This document shows positions 1-11,565 of a stretch of 64,000 nt of DNA, piece by piece. The stretch is from Protonemura montana (Eukaryota > Arthropoda > Insecta > Plecoptera > Nemouridae). How positions within the stretch are numbered: position 1 is the stretch's first letter; the number at the start of each line of letters is the position of its first letter. The translations under genes were made by a program, and so were the position numbers. The stretch is taken from the NCBI GenBank assembly GCA_947568835.1, contig OX387609.1:315001-379000 (forward strand), written 5' to 3'. The notes below the pieces were generated by a model. The model was given only the letters and a program-made list of their open reading frames with translations. It was not told the DNA's origin and made no database searches.

Positions 1-177
1 CATGTTTTTACGAACTCATGCATTTGGCACAATTTATTGTAAAACTGATGAAGCCATCAAATGAACAGTATCAATGAAAAGCGTAGCTAACAACTGTATA
101 TAATTCTGAAGCAAAAATTAGGGAGTAACTATCAAGTAAATGTGTATCACAATGTAATCCTCGTGATTACTCTCATT

Positions 178-393
178 TCACAACCACCTCCATGCAATCA
201 TAGATTGCATCCTTGTTGAGCCTGTACACCGGCCAAATTCCTGAACACAATGGTTAGCTACCCTGAACTTCATTAGCATAGGAATCCACCCTTGCCCTTC
301 TAGAACACCACCTTTATCATGAAGACCAGAGTGCAACATGTGATCTCTTGTCTTAACTGCAATAGCATATAAATCACCACGGTCAACACCCAC
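178..393 (-). other. Possible exon fragment next to the 104-bp array (unrecognised)
   Basis: On the minus strand the outermost array unit reads on into unique sequence as an open frame containing VKTRDHMLHSGLHDKGG and then FRVANHCVQEFGRCTG, ending at a stop near 178. A pyrimidine-poor but usable acceptor (TATTGCAG) lies just before VKTRD. The 104-bp units inside the array cannot continue this frame because 104 is not a multiple of three. This could therefore be the original exon from which the array grew. I do not recognise the protein; chance openness is a real alternative. Confidence 0.2.
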
Positions 394-1276
394 CCTTGAC
401 TTTCTAGAACACCACCTTTATCATGAAGACCAGAGTGCAACATGAGATCTCTTGTCTTAACTGCAATAGCATATAAATCACCACGGTCAACAGCCACCCT
501 TGACTTTCTAGAACACCACCTTTATCATGAAGACCAGAGTGCAACATGAGATCTCTTGTCTTAACTGCAATAGCATATAAATCACCACGGTCAACAGCCA
601 CCCTTGACTTTCTAGAACACCACCTTTATCATGAAGACCAGAGTGCAACATGACATCTCTTGTCTTAACTGCAATAGCATATAAATCACCACGGTCAACA
701 GCCACCCTTGACTTTCTAGAACACCACCTTTATCATGAAGACCAGAGTGCAACATGAGATCTCTTGTCTTAACTGCAATAGCATATAAATCACCACGGTC
801 AACAGCCACCCTTGACTTTCTAGAACACCACCTTTATCATGAAGACCAGAATGCAACATGAGATCTCTTGTCTTAACTGCAATAGCATATAAATCACCAC
901 GGTCAACAGCCACCCTTGACTTTCTAGAACACCACCTTTATCATGAAGACCAGAGTGCAACATGAGATCTCTTGTCTTAACTGCAATAGCATATAAATCA
1001 CCACGGTCAACAGCCACCCTTGACTTTCTAGAACACCACCTTTATCATGAAGACCAGAGTGCAACATGAGATCTCTTGTCTTAACTGCAATAGCATATAA
1101 ATCACCACGGTCAACAGCCACCCTTGACTTTCTAGAACACCACCTTTATCATGAAGACCAGAGTGCAACATGAGATCTCTTGTCTTAACTGCAATAGCAT
1201 ATAAATCACCACGGTCAACAGCCACCCTTGACTTTCTAGAACACCACCTTTATCATGAAGACCAGAGTGCAACATG
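297..1276. repeat. 104-bp tandem array, about 9.4 copies
   Basis: The TTTCTAGAACACCACC landmark recurs every 104 bp from about 300 to 1236. Internal units are almost identical; the outer copies at both ends carry more differences, for example GTGATC instead of GAGATC. The 65-residue reading frames seen on the minus strand in every unit are a by-product of the repeat: each runs through one unit, shifts frame and stops in the next. Confidence 0.95.
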
Positions 1277-1914
1277 TGATTTCTTATTAACTTAAGAAGG
1301 GTGGTTTTCCAGATATCCGCATTCCAACATATGTGTTCCCACCCTTGGTCGACTGCAGCCGAACACTTGCCAGTATATATAGTCCAGTTTTTGAAAGCAG
1401 TAGCAAGAGAGTAGCCAGTAATAAGCCAGTAAGAACACCTCCACGTCAGTCGTCGTCAAAAAGTAACATCTTGTAAAATCACGTTTAGACTTGTAATTCT
1501 GATTGATAGAAATACACAGAAACTTATTCAATTTGCCAATTTCCCAACAAGTCTAGTTTTTCAACTAAAGTCTGATTTCAAACTGAGCAAGTGCGACGCT
1601 GCAAGAATCCATTCCCCTGGTGAGTTACTTGATAATAATATATACTTGTAAAATCTCATGCATAAATTCAGTGATTGTCTGTAACCACTTTTATACCTCT
1701 TTTCAATTCTTTACCACTGTATCATTTACTAAACTTGTCATCTGTTCCAATTTTTCATCACCTATGTTTCTAAATAAAATCCATTGATAAATTCCACGTA
1801 ACGTTTGTAAGTCACTGTAAAAATCGGGATACCGCCCGTCGAACCCTCGTATTGCTTTCCTCCGAACTTTCGGTTTTCATTGAAATATCAAAAGGGAAAA
1901 CCCATGATACAAGG
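1277..1914. other. Unassigned sequence
   Basis: AT-rich single-copy sequence. An 80-codon open frame on the minus strand (1292-1531) has no recognisable motif and no splice context. Nothing else supportable is seen. Confidence 0.4.
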
Positions 1915-2031
1915 ATCTAAAAAACAGCAGAATTATCGTCTGTCGGGACTAAAGACTGTCTAGACTTTAGGTCTGGAAGGACATGCAGATGTCACGCCAT
2001 TGACGCAGGGAGTTCGCGGTCGACCGGGAAG
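1915..2031 (+). repeat. Dispersed repeat, inverted partner at 54.7 kb
   Basis: About 115 bp here matches the reverse complement of 54723-54838 at roughly 93% identity by eye. Shared stretches include AACAGCAGAATTATCGTCTG and GACTTTAGGTCTGGAAGG. The two copies lie about 53 kb apart in opposite orientation. No terminal repeat or tail is obvious, so the element class is unknown. Confidence 0.8.
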
Positions 2032-2613
2032 CAGAGGTTATCAAGGCGTCGAGATAACTAAGAGAGAAGTGTGATTAACGACATTTCACAACCACCGCTT
2101 TCCAACTGTTTGGTTAATATTGTCACTTTCATTTGTAAAATTCAATGAAAGTCTTCAAGTTGTTTACAAATTGGTAGCATCGAGTTTACAGGTAGACCCG
2201 AGAAACTCTATGGTGGTAAAGTTGTATCATTCCCAGGATTACAACATGTAGGAAAATATGGCTGATCTCACAGCCATCTAGCGACATTACCCCAAGCTGT
2301 CACGTGCTCATGTTGCCACAATTTCTGCATCTGATTGGCCATTATCATTGACAGTTTGGTCCCTGGAAATACTATGTATAGTAAAGTAACTATCACTTGT
2401 TCCTGAACCCAATGTTGTTACACTGATCTCATGACCACAGTGTTAACTAGCACCAACGTAACACCTGCCTACCAGGATCCCTGCTCACTAACTTTTTCCA
2501 AAGCAATAGCCGCTGCACTGGCTGCGAAAGCCGCAATGTCACACAATAGGGAAATCTCATTTAGATTATTATTTAATTAATATCATTGTCTTCAAATACG
2601 CATTCAAAATAAA
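2032..2613. other. Unassigned sequence
   Basis: No convincing open frame, RNA gene or repeat is seen between the dispersed repeat and the isolated 5S-SINE monomer. Confidence 0.4.
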
Positions 2614-2704
2614 ATGATGGTCACCCATCCAATACCTGACCCAGCGCAGTGTTGCTTAACTTTCATCCCTCCAACCTCTCTCCTGAACAGAACTGGTCAT
2701 GTGT
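2614..2704 (-). repeat. Single 91-bp monomer of the 5S-derived SINE
   Basis: One complete monomer of the unit that makes up the large arrays elsewhere. Reverse-complemented it holds GTTAAGCAACACTGCGCTGG, corresponding to 5S rRNA box A and the intermediate element. ATTGGATGGGTGACCATCAT, corresponding to box C, follows, and then the non-5S linker. No SINE head or body flanks it, so it is an orphan piece. Confidence 0.85.
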
Positions 2705-2775
2705 CATATTTCAGGGAAAAGGTAACCGTGATATATCGATAAACAGTCATTACATTGTGTACATGAAGAGCACGC

Positions 2776-3941
2776 GAGACAGTCAGCAGATAGCCACTCT
2801 AGCGAGACAGTCAGCAGATAGCCACTCTAGCGAGACAGTCAGCAGATAGCCACTCTAGCGAGACAGTCAGCAGATAGCCACTCTAGCGAGACAGTCAGCA
2901 GATAGCCACTCTAGCGAGACAGTCAGCAGATAGCCACTCTAGCGAGACAGTCAGCAGATAGCCACTCTAGCGAGACAGTCAGCAGATAGCCACTCTAGCG
3001 AGACAGTCAGCAGATAGCCACTCTAGCGAGACAGTCAGCAGATAGCCACTCTAGCGAGACAGTCAGCAGATAGCCACTCTAGCGAGACAGTCAGCAGATA
3101 GCCACTCTAGCGAGACAGTCAGCAGATAGCCACTCTAGCGAGACAGTCAGCAGATAGCCACTCTAGCGAGACAGTCAGCAGATAGCCACTCTAGCGAGAC
3201 AGTCAGCAGATAGCCACTCTAGCGAGACAGTCAGCAGATAGCCACTCTAGCGAGACGGTCAGCAGATAGCCACTCTAGCGAGACAGTCAGCAGATAGCCA
3301 CTCTAGCGAGACAGTCAGCAGATAGTCACTCTAGCGAGACAGTCAGCAGATAGCCACTCTAGCGAGACAGTCAGCAGATAGCCACTCTAGCGAGACAGTC
3401 AGCAGATAGCCACTCTAGCGAGACAGTCAGCAGATAGCCACTCTAGCGAGACAGTCAGCAGATAGCCACTCTAGCGAGACAGTCAGCAGATAGCCACTCT
3501 AGCGAGACAGTCAGCAGATAGCCACTCTAGCGAGACAGTCAGCAGATAGCCACTCTAGCGAGACAGTCAGCAGATAGCCACTCTAGCGAGACAGTCAGCA
3601 GATAGCCACTCTAGCGAGACAGTCAGCAGATAGCCACTCTAGCGAGACAGTCAGCTGATAGCCACTCTAGCGAGACAGTCAGCAGATAGCCCCTCTAGCG
3701 AGACAGTCAGCAGATAGCCACTCTAGCGAGACAGTCAGCAGATAGCCACTCTAGCGAGACAGTCAGCAGATAGCCACTCTAGCGAGACAGTCAGCAGATA
3801 GCCACTCTAGCGAGACAGTCAGCAGATAGTCACTCTAGCGAGACAGTCAGCAGATAGTCACTCTAGCGAGACAGTCAGCAGATAGCCACTCTAGCGAGAC
3901 AGTCAGCAGTTAGCCACTCTAGCGCGACAGTCAGCAGATAG
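2776..3941. repeat. 28-bp minisatellite, about 41 copies
   Basis: The unit CGAGACAGTCAGCAGATAGC plus CACTCTAG repeats every 28 bp with very few substitutions, for example GACGGTC near 3255 and AGTCACT near 3325 and 3830. The high homogeneity suggests recent expansion. Confidence 0.97.
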
Positions 3942-3954
3942 ATAGAACACACAT

Positions 3955-4232
3955 GGATAGAGCATAGGATCCAGCCAGCTGATCTCAAATAACCTGAATA
4001 GAGCATAGGATCCAGTCAGCTGATCTCAAATAACTTGAATAGAGCATAGGATCCAGCCAGCTGATCTCAAATAACCTGGATAGAGCATAGGATCCAGCCA
4101 GCTGATCTCAAATAACCTGAATAGAGCATAGGATCCAGTCAGCTGATCTCAAATATCCTGGATAGAGCATAGGATCTAGCCAGCTGATCTCAAATAACCT
4201 GAATAGAGCATAGGATCCAGTCAGCTGATCTC
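3955..4232. repeat. 41-bp minisatellite, about 6.7 copies
   Basis: The unit begins GATAGAGCATAGGATCCAG and ends CTGATCTCAAATAACCT. Alternate monomers differ as GCCAGCTG/GTCAGCTG and GGATAG/GAATAG, giving a two-monomer superperiod. The last monomer runs directly into the next array at CTGATCTCGCC. Confidence 0.93.
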
Positions 4233-4805
4233 GCCAAATCTCGTCTAAATCTCGCCAAATCTCGCCTAATCTCGTCTAAATTTTGCGAAATCTCGCTCAT
4301 CTCGCCAAATCTCGCCATCTCGTCTAAATCTCGCCAAATCTCGTCTATATCTCGCTCATCTCGCCAAATCTCGCCAAATCTCGTCTAAATCTCGCCAAAT
4401 CTCGTCTAAATCTCGTCAAATCTCGCCAAATCTTGCCAAATCTCGCCAAATCTCGCCAAATCTCGTCTTAATCTCGCCAAATCTCACCATCTCGTCTAAA
4501 TCTCGCCAAATCTCACCATAACTCGCCAAATCTCGCCAAATCTCGTCTAAATCTCGACAAATCTCGCCAAATCTCGCCAAATCTCGCCAAATCTCGTCTT
4601 AATCTCGCCAAATCTCGCCAAATCTCGCCAAATCTCGCCAAACCTCCTCTAAATCTCGCCAAATCTCCTCTAAATCTCGTCAAATCTCGACTAAATCTCG
4701 CCAAATCTCGTCTTAATCTCGCCACATCTCGTCTAAATCTCGCCAAATCTCGTCATATTCTCGTCTAATACTGGACTTATTCTCGTCTAATTCTCGTCTA
4801 ATTCT
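4233..4805. repeat. Degenerate TCTCGCCAAA / TCTCGTCTAAA short-period array
   Basis: A low-complexity array built from 10-12-bp words such as AATCTCGCCAA and AATCTCGTCT in irregular order. On the minus strand it reads as Arg/Asp/Leu-rich peptide; that is composition, not a gene. Confidence 0.92.
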
Positions 4806-4811
4806 CGTCTA

Positions 4812-4948
4812 CCGTTTTCCGGTCTTCCGGTCTTCCGGTCTCCCGGTCTTCCGGTCTTCCGGTCTTCCGGTCTTCCGGTCTTCCGGTCTTCCGGTCTTCC
4901 GGTCTTCTGGTCTTCCGGTCTTCCGGTCTTCCGGTCTTCCGGTCTTCG
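4812..4948. repeat. 8-bp TTCCGGTC minisatellite, about 17 copies
   Basis: Perfect or near-perfect repeats of TTCCGGTC with a few single-base variants (TCCCGGTC, TTCTGGTC). The minus-strand reading is a Glu-Asp-Arg-Lys-Thr-Gly-Arg-Pro periodic peptide, explained by the repeat. Confidence 0.95.
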
Positions 4949-4957
4949 TCTTCGACT

Positions 4958-4996
<39 letters not shown>

Positions 4997-4999
4997 TCG
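4949..4999. repeat. TCG trinucleotide microsatellite
   Basis: About twelve tandem TCG triplets after a TTCG-rich lead-in, with one CATCG interruption near the right end. It abuts the 8-bp array on the left and the 47-bp satellite on the right. Confidence 0.95.
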
Positions 5000-5024
5000 T
5001 CAACATTTGACTCATTTGACTGAC

Positions 5025-8000
5025 TTAACGTTCTGTCTCTACCTAGAACCTGCACACTCAACGGTTTAACATTAACGTTCTGTCTCTACCTAGAACCTGC
5101 ACACTCAACGGTTTAACATTAACGTTCTGTCTCTACCTAGAACCTGCACACTCAACGGTTTAACATTAACGTTCTGTCTCTACCTAGAACCTGCACACTC
5201 AACGGTTTAACATTAACGTTCTGTCTCTACCTAGAACCTGCACACTCAACGGTTTAACATTAACGTTCTGTCTCTACCTAGAACCTGCACACTCAACGGT
5301 TTAACATTAACGTTCTGTCTCTACCTAGAACCAGCACACTCAACGGTTTAACATTAACGTTCTGTCTCTACCTAGAACCAGCACACTCAACGGTTTAACA
5401 TTAACGTTCTGTCTCTACCTAGAACCAGCACACTCAACGGTTTAACATTAACGTTCTGTCTCTACCTAGAACCTGCACACCCAACGGTTTAACATTAACG
5501 TTCTGTCTCTACCTAGAGCCTGCACACTCAACGGTTTAACATTGACGTTCTGTCTCTAACTAGAACCAGCACACTCAACAGTTTAACATTAACGTTCTGT
5601 CTCTACCTAGAACCTGCACACTCAACGGTTTAACATTAACGTTCTGTCTCTACCTAGAACCTGCACACTCAACGGTTTAACATTAACATTCTGTCTCTAG
5701 CTAGAACCTACACACTCAACGGTTTAACATTAACGTTCTGTCTCTACCTAGAACCAGCACACTCAAGGGTTTAACATTAACGTTCTGTCTCTACCTAGAA
5801 CCAGCACACTCAACGGTTTAACATTAACGTTCTGTCTCTACCTAGAACCAGCACACTCAACGGTTTAACATCAACGTTCTGTCTCTACCTAGAACCTGCA
5901 CACTCAACGGTTTAGCATTAACGTTCTGTCTCTACCTAGAACCAGCACACTCAACGGTTTAACATTAACGTTCTGTCTCTACCTAGAACCTACACCATCA
6001 ACAGTTTAACATTAACGTTCTGTCTCTGCCTAGAACCTGCACACTCAACGGTTTAACATTAACGTTCTGTCTCTACCTAGAACCAGCACACTCAACGGTT
6101 TAACATTAACGTTCTGTCTCTACCTAGAACCTGCACACTCAACGGTTTAACATTAACGTTCTGTCTCTACCTAGAACCAGCACACTCAACGGTTTAACAT
6201 TAACGTTCTGTCTCTACCTAGAACCTGCACACTCAACGATTTAACATTAACGTTCTGTCTCTACCTAGAACCTGCACACTCAACGGTTTAACATCAACGT
6301 TCTGTCTCTACCTAGAACCTGCACACTCAACGGTTTAACATTAACGTTCTGTCTCTACCTAGAACCTGCACACTCAACGGTTTAACATTAACGTTCTGTC
6401 TCTACCTAGAACCAGCACACTTAACGGTTTAACATTAACGTTCTGTCTCTACCTAGAACCAGCACACTCAACGGTTTAACATTAACGTTCTGTCTCTACC
6501 TAGAACCTGCACACTCAACGATTTAACATTAACGTTCTGTCTCTACCTAGAACCTGCACACTCAACGGTTTAACATTAACGTTCTGTCTCTACCTAGAAC
6601 CTGCACACTCAACAATTTAACATTAACGTTCTGTCTCTACCTAGAACCTGCACACTCAACGGTTTAACATCAACGTTCTGTCTCTACCTAGAACCTGCAC
6701 AATCAACGGTTTAACATTAACGTTCTGTCTCTACCTAGAACCTATACACCAACGGTTTAATATTAATGTTCTGTCTCTACCTAGAACCTGCACACACAAC
6801 GGTTTAACCTTAAATGTTCTGTCTCTACCTAGAACCTGCACACTCAACGGTTTAACATCAACGTTCTGTCTTTACCTAGAACCTGCACACTCAACGCTAT
6901 AACATTAACGTTGTGTTTTTATTTAGAACCTGCACACTCAACGGTTTAACATTAACGTTCTGTCTCTCCCTAGAACCTGCACACTCAACGGTTTAACATT
7001 AACGTTCTGTCTCTACCTAGAACCTGCACACTCAACGGTTTAACATTAATGTTCTGTCTCTACCTAGAACCTGCACACTTAACGGTTTAACATTAACGTT
7101 CTGTCTCTACCTAGAACCAGCACACTCAACGGTTTAATATTAATGTTCTGTCTCTACCTAGAACCAGCACACTCAACGGTTTAACATTAACGTTCTGTCT
7201 CTACCTAGAACCTGCACACTCAACGATTTAACATTAACGTTCTGTCTCTACCTAGAGCCTGCACACTCAACGGTTTAACATTAATGTTCTGTCTCTACCT
7301 AGAACCTGCACACTCAAGGGTTTAACATTAACGTTCTGTCTCTACCTAGAACCTGCACACTCAACGGTTTAATATTAATGTTCTGTCTCTACCTAGAACC
7401 AGCACACTCAACGGTTTAACATTAACGTTCTGTCTCTACCTAGAACCTGCACACTCAACGATTTAACATTAACGTTCTGTCTCTACCTAGAACCTGCACA
7501 CACAACGGTTTAATATTAATGGTCTGTCTCTACCTAGAACCTGCACACTCAACGGTTTAACATTAACGTTCTGTCTCTACCTAGAACTTGCACACACAAC
7601 GGTTTAACCTTAAATGTTCTGTCTCTACCTAGAACCTGCACACACAACGGTTTAACCTTAAATGTTCTGTCTCTACCTAGAACCTGCACACTCAACGGTT
7701 TAACATTAACGTTCTGTCTCTACCTAGAACCTGCACACTCAACGGTTTAACATTAAGGTTCTGTCTCTACCTAGAACCTGCACACTCAACGGTTTAACAT
7801 TAACATTCTGTCCCTACCTAGAACCTGCACACTCAACGGTTTAACATTAAGGTTCTGTCTCTACCTAGATCCTGCACACTCAACGGTTTAACATTAACTT
7901 TCTGTCTCTACCTAGAACCTGCACACTCAACGGTTTAACATTAAGGTTCTGTCTCTACCTTGAACCTGCACACTCAACGGTTTAACATTAACGTTCTGTC

Positions 8001-10803
8001 TCTACCTAGAACCTGCACACTCAACGGTTTAACATTAACGTTCTGCCTCTACCTAGAACCTTCACACTCAACGGTTTAACATTAACGTTCTGTCTCTACC
8101 TAGAACCTGCACACTCAACGGTTTAACATTAACGTTCTGTCTCTACCTAGAACCTGCACACTCAACGGTTTAACATTAACGTTCTGTCTCTACCTAGAAC
8201 CTGCACACTCAACGGTTTAACATTAAGGTTCTGTCTCTACCTAGAACCTGCACACTCAACGGTTTAACATTAACGTTCTGTCTCTACCTAGAACCTGCAC
8301 ACTCAACGGTTTAACATTAACGATCTGTCTCTACCTAGAACCTGCACACTCAACGGTTTAACATTAAGGTTCTGTCTTTACCTAGAACCTGCACACTCAA
8401 CGGTTTAACATTAACGTTCTGTCTCTACCTAGAACCTGCACACTCAACGGTTTAACATTAACGTTCTGTCTCTACCTAGAACCTGCACACTCAACGGTTT
8501 AACATTAACGTTCTGTCTCTACCTAGAACCTGCACACTCAACAATTTAACATTAACGTTCTGTCTCTACCTAGAACCTGCACACTCAACGGTTTAACATC
8601 AACGTTCTGTCTCTACCTAGAACCTGCACAATCAACGGTTTAACATTAACGTTCTGTCTCTACCTAGAACCTATACACCAACGGTTTAATATTAATGTTC
8701 TGTCTCTACCTAGAACCTGCACACACAACGGTTTAACCTTAAATGTTCTGTCTCTACCTAGAACCTGCACACTCAACGGTTTAACATCAACGTTCTGTCT
8801 TTACCTAGAACCTGCACACTCAACGCTATAACATTAACGTTGTGTTTTTATTTAGAACCTGCACACTCAACGGTTTAACATTAACGTTCTGTCTCTCCCT
8901 AGAACCTGCACACTCAACGGTTTAACATTAACGTTCTGTCTCTACCTAGAACCTGCACACTCAACGGTTTAACATTAATGTTCTGTCTCTACCTAGAACC
9001 TGCACACTTAACGGTTTAACATTAACGTTCTGTCTCTACCTAGAACCAGCACACTCAACGGTTTAATATTAATGTTCTGTCTCTACCTAGAACCAGCACA
9101 CTCAACGGTTTAACATTAACGTTCTGTCTCTACCTAGAACCTGCACACTCAACGATTTAACATTAACGTTCTGTCTCTACCTAGAGCCTGCACACTCAAC
9201 GGTTTAACATTAATGTTCTGTCTCTACCTAGAACCTGCACACTCAAGGGTTTAACATTAACGTTCTGTCTCTACCTAGAACCTGCACACTCAACGGTTTA
9301 ATATTAATGTTCTGTCTCTACCTAGAACCAGCACACTCAACGGTTTAACATTAACGTTCTGTCTCTACCTAGAACCTGCACACTCAACGATTTAACATTA
9401 ACGTTCTGTCTCTACCTAGAACCTGCACACACAACGGTTTAATATTAATGGTCTGTCTCTACCTAGAACCTGCACACTCAACGGTTTAACATTAACGTTC
9501 TGTCTCTACCTAGAACTTGCACACACAACGGTTTAACCTTAAATGTTCTGTCTCTACCTAGAACCTGCACACACAACGGTTTAACCTTAAATGTTCTGTC
9601 TCTACCTAGAACCTGCACACTCAACGGTTTAACATTAACGTTCTGTCTCTACCTAGAACCTGCACACTCAACGGTTTAACATTAAGGTTCTGTCTCTACC
9701 TAGAACCTGCACACTCAACGGTTTAACATTAACATTCTGTCCCTACCTAGAACCTGCACACTCAACGGTTTAACATTAAGGTTCTGTCTCTACCTAGATC
9801 CTGCACACTCAACGGTTTAACATTAACTTTCTGTCTCTACCTAGAACCTGCACACTCAACGGTTTAACATTAAGGTTCTGTCTCTACCTTGAACCTGCAC
9901 ACTCAACGGTTTAACATTAACGTTCTGTCTCTACCTAGAACCTGCACACTCAACGGTTTAACATTAACGTTCTGCCTCTACCTAGAACCTTCACACTCAA
10001 CGGTTTAACATTAACGTTCTGTCTCTACCTAGAACCTGCACACTCAACGGTTTAACATTAACGTTCTGTCTCTACCTAGAACCTGCACACTCAACGGTTT
10101 AACATTAACGTTCTGTCTCTACCTAGAACCTGCACACTTAACGGTTTAACATTAAGGTTCTGTCTCTACCTAGAACCTGCACACTCAACGGTTTAACATT
10201 AACGTTCTGTCTCTACCTAGAACCTGCACACTCAACGGTTTAACATTAACGATCTGTCTCTACCTAGAACCTGCACACTCAACGGTTTAACATTAAGGTT
10301 CTGTCTCTACCTAGAACCTGCACACTCAACGGTTTAACATTAACGTTCTGTCTCTACCTAGAACCTGCACACTCAACGGTTTAACATTAACGTTCTGTCT
10401 CTACCTAGAACCTGCACACTCAACGGTTTAACATTAACGTTCTGTCTCTACCTAGAACCTGCACACTCAACAATTTAACATTAACGTTCTGTCTCTACCT
10501 AGAACCTGCACACTCAACGGTTTAACATCAACGTTCTGTCTCTACCTAGAACCTGCACAATTAACGGTTTAACATTAACGTTCTGTCTCTACCTAGAACC
10601 TATACACCAACGGTTTAATATTAATGTTCTGTCTCTACCTAGAACCTGCACACACAACGGTTTAACCTTAAATGTTCTGTCTCTACCTAGAACCTGCACA
10701 CTCAACGGTTTAACATCAACGTTCTGTCTTTACCTAGAACCTGCACACTCAACGCTATAACATTAACGTTGTGTTTTTATTTAGAACCTGCACACTCAAC
10801 GGT
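5025..10803. repeat. 47-bp satellite, about 123 monomers
   Basis: The monomer is AACATTAACGTTCTGTCTCT followed by ACCTAGAACCTGCACACTCA and ACGGTTT (47 bp). It repeats from just after the TCG run to 10803 with no interruption. Diagnostic variants include CCTGCAC/CCAGCAC, CGGTTT/CGATTT and a longer form with CCTTAAATG. The left half is fairly homogeneous; the right part has a longer period described separately. No coding potential or polymerase III motif is seen. Confidence 0.97.
6590..10803. repeat. 1,929-bp higher-order repeat inside the 47-bp satellite, about 2.2 copies
   Basis: Rare variant monomers recur at an exact spacing. AACAATTT occurs at 6611, 8540 and 10469, and GTGTTTTTATTTAGAACC at about 6912, 8841 and 10770. 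Both give 1,929 bp, about 41 monomers. The copies differ at only a few bases (for example near 8204 versus 10139), so the block was duplicated recently, or partly by assembly. Confidence 0.93.
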
Positions 10804-11406
10804 CAAATTAACAAACATATGCGAGAAATCTCGATTGTTTAGTGCGATGCTCATTACATTCAAACTATTGAACTCGCTACCCCGCTTTGCCCGGCACAGA
10901 ATTTGAGCACTCTTCAAGAAAGTTTCATTGACATGAGAAACGTTTGATCCTGAGCCCGTTAGTCATTTGTGTATTTTATAGTTTTTATTGAATTGTTGAG
11001 TAAAGTCATAGGCAACTTGATTCTAAATATCGAGTGGCTAAGCATTTCATCGCAGGCAGAAGCAGCCTGCGATGAAATTAATGAATTTGGTTAGGAAATA
11101 GAAAAATTGAAAAAATAAATAGCCAGTTGAATGTATTGAAAATGTCTGGGTTGGCACTGCCTACCGTTGACTGCATGCCCCTGTGAACACCTCATCCTGG
11201 TGGCAGTGACAGGAAGCTTTCTTCAATAAGCCATCTTGACTTGAAGCGTAGTGCCCGTCGCATTGCGATTGGTCGAGAAGGTTGCGTTGAGGTTGGTCCA
11301 TCCAGCAGGAGTCTGAGGAAGTTAAGATGCTGCGTTAGAGTCCGCGGCAAGATAATGTCAACCTCCCTTTAAAGCAAGACAAGTATCTAGTGTTCAGCTC
11401 ATACTT
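10804..11406. other. Unassigned sequence with a perfect short hairpin
   Basis: No gene is recognised. At 11045-11077 there is a 13-bp perfect inverted repeat, TTTCATCGCAGGC and its complement, around a 7-base loop. The rest of the interval shows nothing supportable. Confidence 0.5.
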
Positions 11407-11565
11407 TGTAAGACCAGAGATTGATATTCTGAATGGTTGTTCGAGTGCACGGGCTTTTAAATGTAATATTATAATAACACCAAGAAATGCAGGCTTCTTT
11501 GCTAATCAGAGGTTAACAAATGTATTCCAGGAAATTGAATTCAAGCTGTTCATGTTGATTGACTT
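11407..11565 (-). repeat. 159-bp segment attached to the 3' side of a 5S-SINE, copy 1
   Basis: This segment is the reverse complement of 20422-20580 with near-identity. In both places it directly follows the SINE sequence GTCAAAACAGTGC, where two other copies have the short tail GTCGTTAAACACCAC instead. It is therefore either an alternative 3' end of the SINE or flanking DNA carried with it. It reads as an open frame on the plus strand but has no recognised motif. Confidence 0.8.

Noticed and set aside
178-300. Resemblance of the IPMLMKFRVANHC...C stretch to CMC1-like twin-cysteine mitochondrial proteins
   Set aside because: Only a handful of residues agree and the second cysteine pair is missing; too weak to name.
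404-1225. Serial 65-residue minus-strand frames in the 104-bp array
   Set aside because: Identical, overlapping, and each broken by the frame shift at the unit boundary.
4513-5061. Acidic/basic low-complexity peptides (poly-Asp, EDRKTGRP repeats, RFRRDLAR repeats)
   Set aside because: Direct translations of 3-, 8- and ~11-bp repeats with no gene context.
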